DNA of 64,000 nt from Pelomyxa schiedti (Eukaryota > Evosea > Pelobiontida > Pelomyxidae), in contig JAHLWZ010000346.1 in NCBI GenBank assembly GCA_020536535.1, forward strand, positions 1,684 to 65,683, given 5' to 3'. Both the position numbers and the translations under genes were made by a program. The notes beneath the pieces are model-generated. The model searched no databases and was not told the DNA's origin. It was given only the letters and a program-made list of their open reading frames with translations. Below, piece after piece: positions 1-10,784 of the stretch; the first letter of the stretch is position 1, and every line of letters begins with the position of its first letter.

Positions 1-193
1 GGGGGGGGGGGGGGGGATGAAACGAATCAAACACCACACCGTGTGCGGGAACATAGCGTCGCCCATGTCTAATAAACAGGTCCTAGTCCCGTGCCTCATA
101 ATAACTACAACAGCCACCAGCTCCATCACAAGATCTTAATTTTTTGTTGTTGCGTTCCGTTGCTAAAGGAAAAAACCCATCACAGAGGTGACA

Positions 194-284
194 TGGCTGA
201 CTAAAATAATCAACGGACCGGAACGCTGTCATTTTCCTTGTCGTCACTCAGGGTCGGCGGTCTGGTGTTTTTTTTATTCAGCCA
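194..284. mobile_element. MITE-like element, copy A (91 bp)
   Basis: Starts TGGCTGACTAAAA and ends TTTTATTCAGCCA, a terminal inverted repeat of 13 bp with one mismatch. A second copy of exactly the same length lies at 2228..2318 and differs at about 6 of 91 positions. It has no coding capacity. CA occurs on both sides, which could be a 2-bp target duplication but may be chance. A small non-autonomous DNA transposon is the simplest reading; a conserved hairpin RNA or regulatory cassette is the alternative. Confidence 0.6.
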
Positions 285-375
285 CATGATTACCCTGCAC
301 CTGGAAAATGACCCGAAAGACGTGCAACGGTTAGAAATACAAACAAATTTAAATTAAAAAGGCACTAGGAAAAGG

Positions 376-1403
376 TCATAGACCCTGATACTGCACTGGT
401 TGGTTGTTGTGGTTGTTGTCGTTTGTGAGTGTGATGGTTGGGTCATAGGACTGGGCTGGAATTGGGTGTATTGTGGGAATGCAGGAGTGCAACAAAAGAG
501 CCTGTTGTACCTGGTCATCAGGGTTCATTAGTGGAATCAGGGTGTTGGTCGCGGAGCCTATTTCCAACGCCTCATTAGCTTGCTGGTTGATTGTGCCGAT
601 GATAGCGGGTATGGGCAGGGGAAGGTATGTGGTGCATGTTGTTGGTGCGGTTGATATTGGTAGTGGAGTAATGGGGAGTGTTGCCGGGTTTGTTGCGGGG
701 TCCAGGGGCTCTGGTAGTACTGATTGCTGTGTGGTGGATAATGTTGGATTTGCTGTTGTGAACGGTGGTTTAGAGGAGCAGCGGCACTTTGTAATTTCCA
801 CCCTAAAGTATTGTTCATCATCTGTTGGGATGGAATATCATAGGCTGGCATACTCTGTCTGGGTTGCCGCATCACATACGTGCCGTTCCACAATCTCCAT
901 GGTTTGCTTCTCTGCACGCTTCGATTTTCTCTTTGCTTTTTGCTTTCTTCCAGTTCCAGATTTTCGGGCTGCTTCTCTTGTCGCTTCACGAAGAGCAGTA
1001 AAGGCGGCCATAGGGTCTGGTGCTGCCAAAATTTTCTGCACTTCAGCTTTCCAAGGCTATGTGAAGTTTTAATTGGCTTTGCTTATGTTAATTGTTTGTA
1101 AACCTCTCGAGCAAAATCTGATAGGTTCGACCACTGGTGTGCAACGGAGGTGAGAACTTCAGACTCTCTTGCCTGAGGATTCAAACGTTTCACCTCCTCT
1201 CGAACGGAAGCTCGTACGGAATTAGCATACAGAAGGTACGGAGTCAGCCACTTCATGTTGTTCGGATTCCGTGTAGAGGTGGGTGTTTCACTTGTGACTG
1301 TTGTTGTGGATGTTGCATCAGAAGATGGTTCAGTTGGCTGAGTATTTACAGGGGTTGGTCCAGTCACTGATTTTTTTGTATTTCTGCGTCGTTTGGCCTG
1401 CAT
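376..1403 (-). CDS. HMG-box protein
   Basis: The first exon (1403 down to about 1104, ATG at 1403..1401) encodes a basic, Thr/Pro-rich start (MQAKRRRNTKK) and then an HMG box: a WLTPYLLYANSVRASVREEV helix, LNPQARESEVLTSVAHQWSN and LSDFARE. A 47-nt intron at 1057..1103 (GTTTAC...CATAG) lets the box continue as PWKAEVQKIL, as expected for helix 3. The second exon has a Lys/Arg-rich stretch (GRKQKAKRKSKRAEK), likely a nuclear localisation signal. Below about 860 the frame must change at least once more, and two frames (Gln/His/Pro-rich or Pro/Thr-rich) are both open, so the tail and the stop near 376 are uncertain. HMG boxes bind or bend DNA; a chromatin or transcription role is inferred from the family. 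Confidence 0.7.
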
Positions 1404-1557
1404 AATTAACACTTAACTTTTTTGCGCACAGGTGTTGGTTATTATTGTTATTATTTTAAATTCAGTATCTTTCACTGATAGGTACTGCGTTACATGAGGG
1501 TTTTAGTTTGCCCTGTGATACGTGGCTTGTGATTTTTATATGTAATGAATGTAGCGA

Positions 1558-1651
1558 TTAATACGGGACACACACAGAGGGCTGAGTTGGCTGATCCTCG
1601 GCACAACCACCACCAGCAGCGCTGCCAGATTCTTGTTTCGCCGTCGCAGTC

Positions 1652-1682
<31 letters not shown>

Positions 1683-2067
1683 GCTGCTGCTGCTGTTGCT
1701 GCTGTTGCTGCTGCTGCTGCCCTTGATGCTCCTGTTTATCGGGTTCCTTGACGTCGTGCTTGTGCTTCTGCCTGCGTGTGCTACGTCTCGGCTGTGGTTG
1801 TTCTTGTTGTTCTTCCAGTTGTGGTTTCGCCTGCCGCTGCTGTGGTTGTTTCTTCTGGTCGTCCTTGTGTTCCTGTTGGGCTTCACCGCCCATGTCACTC
1901 GTCGACAGGGAGGTCCCGTTGTGGTGGTCGTCGAGTGCCGATTGCTGGGCCACCGCCCCCGGCGCGGCTTGTTGCTGTTGCTGTTGCTGCTGTTGTTGTT
2001 GTTGGGAACTGGGCAATTGCGTGTCCGCGGGAGCCAAGCTGACGTCCGCTGTACCGTCTCCCATCAT
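1558..2067 (-). CDS. Gln-rich protein with long polyQ tracts
   Basis: Open from ATG at 2067 (or 2064, two Met codons in a row). It has a 12-residue Gln tract near the N terminus, a charged Gln-rich middle (QEHKDDQKKQPQQRQAKPQ), a basic RRSTRRQKHKH cluster, and a second Gln tract of more than 20 residues near the C terminus. The CAG/CAA mixture on the minus strand argues for a translated tract rather than a pure microsatellite. No family is recognised. It sits between the HMG-box gene and a MITE copy, in the same orientation as the HMG gene, and could be a 5' part of that gene; no convincing splice between them was seen. Confidence 0.45.
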
Positions 2068-2227
2068 TTCGTGAAAAAAAAAAGACAGAGGACCGGGTAG
2101 CCGGGTGCCGACCAAAACACACTTTCTCACGCGAGAGATACAGAAGGGGGGTTGGTACGCGGGTCCCAGTGGGACTGCTGACATGCTGATGAACCCCGAG
2201 AACTCCGCGAAGATTGTTGTCACTATT

Positions 2228-2318
2228 TGGCTGAATAAAATAATCAACAGACCGGAACGCTGTCATTTTCGTTGTCATCGCTCAGGATCGGCGGTCTGGT
2301 GTTTTTTTTATTCAGCCA
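2228..2318. mobile_element. MITE-like element, copy B (91 bp)
   Basis: Perfect 13-bp terminal inverted repeat, TGGCTGAATAAAA at the left and its exact complement at the right. Same length as copy A at 194..284, with about 93% identity by eye. TT flanks both ends. It lies just upstream of the Gln-rich gene and downstream of the ion-channel gene. The sub-terminal parts also pair partly (CAGACCG on one side, CGGTCTG on the other), so a transcript could fold into a hairpin. Confidence 0.65.
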
Positions 2319-2526
2319 TTTGACAGGTGAAAACGTGTAGCACCACTGCACCTACTACACTACTGCCTGGAGCTGGCACCACATCAAGGACGAGTGTCCA
2401 AGCATTGTGAATTCTGAGCTGCAATTTGGGACGCACACTTTTAATTTTTTGGGTCAACATGCAATCAAATAGTCGTTTAACGGGGTATTAATAATTAACT
2501 ATTAGGCGAACTAATGGCATAACTGG

Positions 2527-4479
2527 TCAGTCGGGACCGTCACTGGTGTTGGTGTCGTAGGCGATTGTTGGGGGCGGCTTGTTGTTGACCCAGAACTGAT
2601 GGCCCCAGACCAGCTTGATCACGGTGCACAGGAGCACGTTCCACGACACCCACACGCTGCCCAGGATGCTGAACCACACCTTGTCGTAGAGGTCGAGGAG
2701 GTCCGTGTCTATCAGCGCGCACGTAGCGTTCTCAACCACGATCAGGCCCAGCGTCGTGAAGGCGACGATGATGTAGAGCTGCGGGTGTGTGTGTGTGTGT
2801 GTGTGGGAGGGAGGGAGGGAGGGAGGGATTGTGTGTCAGTGGCGCGGGAAGGAATCGAATCAAGTGGACTGGCACACATCGATGATGGTCAAGTATGATA
2901 TCCTGGGCAAATATGCTGATGTGGCTCCTTTGAACGCCACGGCCGTGAGCAGAAGAGTAAGTGATATGGACAGCCTGGTCTGTTTGGGTTTTAGTTTTTG
3001 GCTGTTATTGCTATCTGTTCACCTGCTGGTCAGTGGGGTCGATGCAGGCCGAAAGAAAGCCAAGGGATATTATGAAGAACAGGGGTGTCATCAGATTTCC
3101 AGCATAGAACCCGGACCGCCTCTCTGCTTCTGTTTGGATGCAAAACCCCTCTGCCTTGGTTGTGGGCTCAGGCCTGCATACATGCATATTTCATTCTGTA
3201 AGTGAATATATGTAACACCAAATGGGAACATCACGCACAGTAGTTTTCTTATCTTGGGATTTTCTGGAAACCCAGTGACCCACTCCACTTCGTCACAGTC
3301 TCTCTCAGTGTATCCAAACCCCTTGAACTCAAACGTCACTTTCTGAGACTGGGATTGAAAGTTAACAAACACGAAAAAGTTTTCACTCTGAGTGATTCTC
3401 ACCTTCTGCTTGGTGGTGTCATGGCGCACAAGAACACGGAACAGGTGCTTGTCGAACGGAAAGTTACGCAGTGAGAAGTGGTCTTCGAACCTGCCAGCAA
3501 GAATGATGGTGTAAAACAGGGTATCCTCTTTCCCTTTTTCCCCCACTGTGATGAACTCACTTCGTATGTCTGGCGGAAAGTGGTTAGTTGTTAGAGGGGT
3601 GCGACAGTTTGGCTGGCAGACCTGTTTGGGTTGCATTTTCAATAAACAAAACTGGCTTCCAGACTTTATCGACATCCAACTTCTGGCCAGTGAGTTGATC
3701 CAAGGGAGAAGACAGTGCGCTGGCAACACCAAGGCCACCGCCACCCATCGCGGTGCGGATTGCCTCGGGCAACGTGCTGGGAATGGCCAGCCCCTCCTTG
3801 CAGGAGCTAAACAGTACCTTGTCCACATCCCCCATTCTCCAGCTCATCGTGATGACCAGGTGCAATCCGAAGTTGTGGTTGATCAAGTCCACGTCGAGCT
3901 TGGACACCTTCACCACGTCGATTCGGATTGGGATATTGGCCTGAGTCTGTGGAAGTGGTTCTCCGTTGAGCTGGGCTTTTATCAGATGCCTCTCCAAAGG
4001 GTTAGTAATGCCTGCTTGTTCCAGGATCGTGTTGTTGGTGCCCCTAAACTTTACATCAGAAACGGATGTTGTTGACGAATCATGGGGGCGCCACAGAGAC
4101 AATAAAAGAAGAAGAGATACTCACACATCAATGAGTTTTTTGAGGTCATATTTTTGCTTGAGAAGAGGGACGGTGTGCCTCTCCAGACCAAAGTCCCAAC
4201 CGTCATCAATGTGTCTCAGCCATGCTCTCAACGCCAGATCTGGGACAAAAAACTCGTAAGCCTGCACCCCCTCTGTTGAATGTTACTACCTTTCGTTGTA
4301 GTCTCGGGGTCAATTTCAGGTTCACTTTCCTCCTCTGTGTGCATTATTAAATGTAAGCCATCGAACAGGAGAGAACTCAAACCTGTAGATGACGCAGCCC
4401 GTCGGCGATGATGAGTGGTGTGGTGGTGTGTGTGGCGGTGCCTGTGCCTCGTCTGGGAGTGCGCTTCGCTCTCTGACAT
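2527..4479 (-). CDS. Pentameric ligand-gated ion channel (Cys-loop receptor family)
   Basis: Exons run from ATG at 4479 to a stop at 2527. Introns placed in frame are 4240..4289, 2980..3022 and 2779..2877; others lie near 4.0-4.1 and 3.1-3.2 kb. The extracellular domain shows IRIDVVKVSKLDV, LVITMSWRMGD, VWKPVLFIENA and the FPFDKHLFRVLVR strand. The family Cys pair is absent, as in prokaryotic-type members. After RRSGFYAGN come M1 (LMTPLFFIISLGFL), M2 (TRLSISLTLLLTAVAFKGA, with Leu at the gate 9' position), LPRISYLTIID, M3 (LYIIVAFTTLGLIVVENA) and M4 (WFSILGSVWVSWNVLLCTVI). Ligand-gated ion flux across a membrane is the family role. The ligand and selectivity cannot be read here. The His-rich N terminus (HRHRHTHHHTTHH) replaces an obvious signal peptide. 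Confidence 0.88.
2785..2828. repeat. (GT)n followed by (GGGA)n microsatellite inside a channel-gene intron
   Basis: About ten GT dinucleotides run straight into about six GGGA units. The tract sits wholly within the 99-nt intron at 2779..2877 of the ion-channel gene, where on the coding strand it forms the pyrimidine-rich stretch before the acceptor. This probably explains why that intron is twice the local norm. Confidence 0.9.
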
Positions 4480-4782
4480 TTTTTTTATTCTCTCTTTCGG
4501 GTAAAGTAAATTTTAAAATTCAAAAAAAGCAAAGTTACTTGTTCCGTTTTTTATCTGACTTGCATTTCGGCCATAAAAGGACACAGTCCATCTGCTGCAG
4601 AAACACCCACTTGATATCTGGGCACTTGCACATGATCTTCTGTTCTTTCGTGGAATAAGAATTACCGGAAACGTTATCGAAGAGCTTTTTTAAGGAAGGG
4701 AAAGGAACCCATTAAAAAATAAAAAAATAAAAACCCAAGAAGAGACAGAAAACACACAACAAACACATCCCACCTTGCAAAG

Positions 4783-5246
4783 ATGCAGGTCAGAATGAAC
4801 ATCCGCATCACGATGAGGGTCATGAACGGCTGTGGGGACTCTGTTCGAGATGGAATGAAGCGCTCTCTGATGGACTCACTCTACAAGCAGTCCGGTGGAA
4901 ACATCGAGTCCGAGATGGGCGGCTGCGGCTTCAGGGAGAGCTTTCCCAACAACGGTTGGTCCGGGTTTGACTACATCATTAACGCTCCAATTGTGGTCAA
5001 TGTCGAGTATGTTTCCCTTGACTTTAGCACCATTAACCAATTACCTTCAGCCGACTTGTGAAAAACACTGTGCCTGGCCCTTTTGCCCATTTCGGCTCCA
5101 AGTTCTTGTCCAATGTAACAGGCTATGACCCAGTAGCGAAAATAATTCGGTCCCAGCTGGATGCAGCAATCAGACAGAACCTTGCCGAAGCTGACTGGAC
5201 TGGCTTTGGTGCCAGTCTCAATGGGGTTGAGGTTACTCTTCGATGA
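4783..5246 (+). CDS. Small protein of unknown function, 139 aa
   Basis: Two exons, 4783..5006 and 5051..5246, are joined across a 44-nt intron (GTATGT...TTCAG). The frame passes exactly through the junction (APIVVNVDRLVKNTVPGPF) and ends at TGA. Features seen: a Gly-rich loop region (MGGCGFRESFPNNGWSGFDY) and a C-terminal part with AAIRQNLAEADWTGFG. It has no signal peptide, membrane segment or recognised domain. The start is the first ATG after a stop- and A-rich leader; a Met at codon 5 is a possible alternative. The neighbour on the left is transcribed divergently, the neighbour on the right in the same direction. Confidence 0.6.
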
Positions 5247-5351
5247 AAATCCTGATATGCTGCTTGGGCCCTCCAGAAAGTTGTTTAAAGAAAGAAAAAA
5301 AAATCCCCATTTGCTGGCATTCCGTAGTACTTTGTTTTGCCGACGCGGGAA

Positions 5352-7740
5352 ATGAGCAACGAACAGCAACAAACACAGGCACAACAACCCCAACAGGCGC
5401 AGCAGATGGCGCGACAGGGTGTTACTGATGTAGCGCGCAAGGAGATGCTAAAGCAACTGCTGTGCGTGTGTGTGGGATGGACTTCGTGATGATGACATTT
5501 CTCTTTCCTCCCCTCCTCCTCCTTCCCGTCGCCCGCACCCCCGCTGTTTTTCCCTCTTTCCTCCTTTTTCTCTATCAACACGCGCACACACAGGCCACCA
5601 CATCCAGATACGACGGTGACGGAGGTGCTTAAATTACTCGAAGTTGAAACTGCGAGGGCACACACGAACAACTTGGTGTGTATGTGTTGGCTAGTGTAAT
5701 AGCCGCGCTTTGTGTGTGTGTGTGTGTGTGTTAATCCCATCACATTCAATTATTCAGTCTTTCAATCAGGATCACCCAACATTACATCGCACGCATTGTC
5801 GCTCCCCAAATAACCTTGGCGGAGTGTAAGTTTGAGAATCTAACACAACCTTCTTTTGATTGAGTGCAGGCGGCGTATCGGATTGCAATCTCGAATTCTC
5901 TCGAGGAGGCGTTGAGGAATCCAAACCACCAGAAGAATGCCGCTCTGAGTCTTCACACGCAACACTTTGAGCGCCAGATCGGCAACCTGCGGCAGTCAGC
6001 TCCTCAGAATACTGTGCTGCCGCCTCAGCAACTATTGACACAAAGGCCACAACCACTCTTACAAGGCAATCAACAACTTCAAGCGCCACAACAAATGCCA
6101 CAAGCGTCATCACAGCAACCACAACAAATGCAACAATTTACTGCAAACTTCATGCCAAAAATGCCTGCCAAGCCACAGGTTCTTCAGCAGCACGGAATGC
6201 CACAAGGTCCTCAGGTTCAACAGTCCATTTCACTTCAACCACAGATAGTATACATACAACCCCCCCAACAGCAGCAGCAATCATTAACTTCAAATGCCCC
6301 TGTTGGGAATATCAACATCAACAACCCACAGTTAAACTCTCAGGCAAAATTTGTGGATTTAACCCCAGACGAATTTCCCAATAACCAACGAATTCCCCCG
6401 CAGCAAACACAACAACTGCAAGCCCAGTTACAGCAAGTCCCACAACAGCTGCAAGCATCTCAGTATCAGACAGCATTATCAGCACAACACCCGACAAGAC
6501 AGTCGCCGGCACCCTCCCAAGTTGCACCACAATCCGCTCAAATGAGACCACAGAATATGGCACTTCCACAGCAGGCCCAACTTTTACAGTTGCAGCAGCA
6601 GCAGTTGCGGCACTATCAACAAATCCAATTGCAACAGCAACACATGCAGCCGCAACAACACCTGACCCAGCAGCAGGCACAGAATCAGCTGGGCGCCAAT
6701 GCACGGTACGGCACACAGCCGATTTCTATTCCTCCCAACTCCACTCAACTTCAAGCCAGTGGTACCACACCTCCAATGTACATGCAACAGCAGCAAACAG
6801 CCCTCCCTCAGCAACCTCAGCTGCAACCACCTCAAGAAATACCATCTCAGGCCTTCCCACCGCAAATGTCAGTCAATGCACAACTTGCTCTTCAAACACA
6901 AACGCAATCTCATCAATTGGGCAAATTAATGCCACAATTTCCTCCACAAACTCAACTTCCACTGGTGCAAACAAACACACCGCAAAAGGTGCCCCTAATT
7001 CCAGGACAATCACAGCAACCCCAGAGAGTGTATGCTTACCCGTACCCGCCCTCACAAGGCGTGCCAAATATGCCCCAATTTCATCAACAGGCACAATTTA
7101 CACACCAGCCGCAGACCTCAACCCAGTTGCAACAAGTGGGAGTCACTCACGTGATACGAAACACACCACTCGAAGCACCACCTGCAGCAACCCCCAATAC
7201 CGCCACCATTGGGAACCTGTCAGGAATATTCGCCAGTCAGACAGGGCCCTCCGGCCCCCATGCGGCTGTCAAGAATTCTCCGGACTTCATGAGCACATCA
7301 ATGGCGGACTCAGGGCCAGTAATGGTAACATCAACCGTGACAACGGCACCACCACCGCCAACACAACAGGCTCTTGTCATGATGTCACAAAACACGTCAC
7401 TCCAACAAGCACCGGCACCTATGAACTTCGATTCTCCCGAACTCACCAGTGCCAGTGGACCCGTATCTCGCCTTTCCGAACTCCTCACATCCTCTCAAGA
7501 TGGTATTACTCCATTATTCCCTGGTGATAAACTAACTTTGCAAATGTTACAGAGAAGCAAGAAGCGCAGAAGCTGGAATCGTTTACCCAGAAACTCGAGG
7601 TGATCACCCAAACATTTACCCCGAGCTACCAAGAATACAAATACGGATGCTCTAAGTGCCTTCAAGAATTCGAAAAGCACTTCGCGCTCGCCAAGACCGC
7701 AAGCACAACGCACGACCCAGCCTCGATGCCCGTGGACTGA
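5352..7740 (+). CDS. Gln-rich protein, possible transcription co-regulator
   Basis: Four exons fit in frame: 5352..5461, 5594..5675, 5870..7523 and 7553..7740 (677 aa). The last intron is only 29 nt (GTGATA...TTACAG, with ACTAAC inside). The N terminus is helical (LKQLLPPHPDTTVTEVLKLL, AYRIAISNSLEEAL). The middle, about 450 residues, is rich in Gln, Pro and Ala. The spliced C terminus is again structured and contains KLEVITQTFTPSYQEYKYG and a CSKC pair. This layout of short folded ends around a polyQ core resembles Mediator or co-activator subunits, but no family signature is certain. Without removing the 29-nt intron the frame would stop early at RNSR, at 7603. Confidence 0.75.
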
Positions 7741-7855
7741 TAGAAGGCACTTAGAGCAATGAGGAATCTGCTATCTGTAAAGTAAAAGCAAAGATACATG
7801 CTTTCTTGTAACTTGTTTACACCGGTCGGCAAAAACCTAAACTCTTTTGTTGGTG

Positions 7856-10637
7856 ATGCGGCATACCACAGGGCCGACGACTAGCGCGGCGACGGGCGCC
7901 GCGACGGGGACCGCGACGGCGGCGGCGACAACTACCGTGGGAGCGCACGGGGGGGCGACGGCGACCAAGACGAGCAAGTTGGTGGTGGTGTACTCGTACG
8001 GCGGCACGACGCGCGCGGTCGGCCGCAAGATCGCGGCGATGATATGCGCGGATCTGCTGGAGATCCTCGACAGCGCCGCTGTCGGCGCCGAGGGGAAGAA
8101 GCCCAAGAAGGACAAGACCGGCAAGAAAAAGCACGGCGGCAAGAAGGACAAAGGAGGAGGAGGAGGAGGATTCGACCCCAACTTGTCCGCGGCTACGCCC
8201 GCCCGCTCGGCCACAGCCCCGCCGACGACGACGACGACTACGACGGCGACGGCGACGACGGCCGCGACCGCCGCCGCCCCGCCCAACTTGGAGGCGCAGC
8301 ACCAGGGCGGCGGCGTCTTGCACGCGAGCGCGGACGACGAGGGGGCGAGGGAGTCGGGGATTGGCAAGATCCAGTACATCAAAATGTGCTACAGAGCCAA
8401 GTTCAAGGTCACTACGGTGCCCGTTGCGGAGCGCATTACGCCGTGCCAGGACCCACACGAGGCCCACCACACAGGCACACCGAGTGCCGCCCAGCCGGCG
8501 GCGACGACGCCCGCCACGACGGCCACCACGGCCTCGACGGCCAGCACTGGCGCCGCATCTACTGCGGACGCGCATAACGACGCACAAATGGAAATGGATG
8601 CTTTGGCGGAGACTACTGCCTCACTTGGCGGTTGGTCACACCTTGAGTCCTACACGACTGTCTACATAGGCGCTCCAGTATATGTAATGGCGCTCCACCT
8701 TTTTTTTTTTTTTTTTTTTTTTTTTTTCTCAATTTTTCATCATGTTGAAGGCAAATCACCTCCCAGCACCATGCAGATCATGGTTAGTTGGCCACCGCGA
8801 TAAACTCTTGACAAACGCTGCGAAGAAGGTTCGTGGCCCTTGGAGGTTTTATTTACCTAAATGGTCCATAGGTGTTTCATTTTTTCACAACCACACGGAC
8901 TTCTGGTGCCACTGAACTCTTTGCTGATATATCAGAGATACTAGGCATTTCTCCTGTGTCTACTCTCTGTGTACTTTCCAAAAATGCTGAGACGTGGAAG
9001 CCAAAGAAGATAGACTTCTTTGTATGCCAAGCACCTACCCATTTCTTCTCTCACAATTTCTTCAGCGCCAAGACCCTGGGGCTGGCCCAACAAACTATCT
9101 GTCTGAAGGACGAATTGAAGAGCTCTATGAGGTACAATACATTGAGCCAGCAACTGTGTTGTTTACTTAAAATGTAAACAGATTCTCCCCACTGTTCTGG
9201 GGAAGGGTACATTCAGTGTGGTCTACAAAGGGGTTCACAAAGCAACAGGCGAATTTGTTGCAGTAAAGAAACTGCAGAAAAACTCCTTAAGACCTGAGAC
9301 AATGCGACTCCTTCGCAGGTGTGTAGACACGGCTTGACCTGTCTTCCCATTAATCTCTGATTAGAGAGATGGTCATATTGAGGAAACTCACCCATCCAAA
9401 TATTGTGCACCTAAGAGACGTGTAATACTTTTTTAAAGTTGTGCCATTACCCTCTAAAGATTGGTAGGTTTGAAACAGAGGAAAGTGTATTCATGATTAT
9501 CGAGCTTGTTACAGGTGGAGAACTCTGGCAAAGTATTGTGTCACGAGGTTCACTTTCTGAAGAAGAAGCACGTCACGTTCTTCGACAAGTCCTTGAAGCT
9601 GTGGATTACATGCATAGCAATGGCATCATTCATAGGGTAAACTCTCACTTGTTGGCATTTTCAAGATACAAACTTATTTTCCACAGGACTTGAAAGTATT
9701 GCTTACTCTATTCTCACTTTCTTTAACGTAATATCAGCCTGAAAACTTGCTCTGTGTTGACTCTACAGTATTTCTCATTTTCTTATCTGTTACTAGAAGA
9801 CTAATAACACTGCAGGGTCTGAATGTGAAAATTACTGATTTTGGTCTTGGTAAGTGAACGTCACTCTTTCAAATCTTGACTACTAGCTCAGCAACTGATT
9901 CCGTTATGGAGCCGTCAGTTGTAACACCCTGTGGAACTCCTTCATATGTTGCACCTGAGGTTTTCCTTACCATTACACGATGGACTTAGCATTAACCCTT
10001 TTGAAGGTATTCCAAGGAGGAGAATATGACAACAAGTGTGACGTGTGGTATGAATCAAACACAAAACAACCAACGATGATGAGTACCTTTGTTTACATTA
10101 CTGAAGGTCGACGGGAGTATTGTTGTACGTGATGCTCAGTGGTTATATGCCTTTTGATGCGTATGGACAAGTGGTTCCAAACACTGATTAAGGAACATAT
10201 AGGGATTCTCTGGATGAAACTCTACGGCGCATCCTTTCGGGGAAGCTTTACTTCCCTGCCAATCTGTTTGGTAATGTGTCTGCCGGTGCCAAAAGCCTCA
10301 TACAAATGATGTTGACAGTATCACCCGATCAAAGACCAACTGCAGGTTTGGTCTTCTTTCTGGCACCTCTTTATTTGAAGCTTAGCTGACTTTAGCTGAT
10401 TGTCTGGCGCACCCTTGGCTATCCCAAGTTGCTTCCACAGAACCGTTATATACGAAAGCGGCTTTTATGGACAAACAAAATTCATTCTACAAGTACCTCA
10501 TGGTACCTTCCCCTTGCAGAATCCCTCAGTGCAACTGACTCATTTTCCCCATTAGCTTGAAGGAAGCATGGAAAAAGTTGATTGAGCACCTCCTCATAAA
10601 TCCTGACCCCAAACAACACCTCCACATTCCCATTTGA
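7856..10637 (+). CDS. Flavodoxin domain fused to CaMK-type Ser/Thr protein kinase
   Basis: Sixteen exons (7856..8683, 8751..8828, 8872..9021, 9066..9131, 9182..9318, 9365..9421, 9468..9636, 9687..9695, 9738..9767, 9816..9849, 9892..9959, 10007..10047, 10107..10160, 10203..10345, 10396..10492, 10556..10637) total 2043 nt, 680 aa, in frame throughout. The flavodoxin part has KLVVVYSYGGTTRAVGRKIA (phosphate loop), a long Thr/Ala/Gly insert, GKIQYIKMCYRAKF, YTTVYIGAPVYANHLPAP, KKVFHFFTTTRTSGATELF and ISEILGISPV. The kinase has GKGTFSVVYKG, AVKKL, HRDLKPEN, DFG, CGTPSYVAPE and CDVW, so all catalytic residues are present. It ends soon after the kinase domain, with no obvious calmodulin-binding tail. 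Flavodoxins bind FMN and shuttle electrons, so redox control of the kinase is a reasonable inference. No in-frame Met lies between the domains that would support two separate genes. Confidence 0.85.
8701..8727 (+). repeat. 27-nt poly-T tract inside the first flavodoxin-kinase intron
   Basis: Uninterrupted T run within intron 8684..8750. It takes up much of the 67-nt intron and sits where the pyrimidine tract should be. Its length is likely polymorphic or error-prone, but it does not affect the reading frame because it is intronic. Confidence 0.9.
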
Positions 10638-10784
10638 TCGCCCGCCTATGGTTCCTCAATAGAACATCGACAAATTCCAGCCCCGCCCCTGTCCCAGGGT
10701 CTCAATTGGAGCCCAAGATGAAAAAAAAAAAAAAAAACATCAAAAAATCAAAACACAATTAGAAAGCCCAAAGACGAAATCGAA

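Noticed and set aside
1-16. Run of 16 G at the window start
   Set aside because: Most likely a contig-edge or low-quality homopolymer; too short and unanchored to call a telomere or structural element.
1633-2100. Plus-strand ORF with a long poly-Leu start
   Set aside because: It is the antisense of the polyQ tracts of the minus-strand Gln-rich gene; CTG/TTG runs mirror CAG/CAA.
2785-2828. GT/GGGA repeats as a regulatory Z-DNA element
   Set aside because: They lie inside an intron of the channel gene and are explained as an ordinary microsatellite.
7817-8587. Minus-strand Arg/Gly-rich ORFs over the flavodoxin region
   Set aside because: Shadows of GC-rich codons; the plus strand carries flavodoxin motifs and continues through 15 in-frame introns.
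10161-10202. Apparent frameshifts in the kinase near 10.16 and 10.49 kb
   Set aside because: Both vanish when donors GTATGG (10161) and GTACCT (10493) are used; the whole kinase is then in frame.
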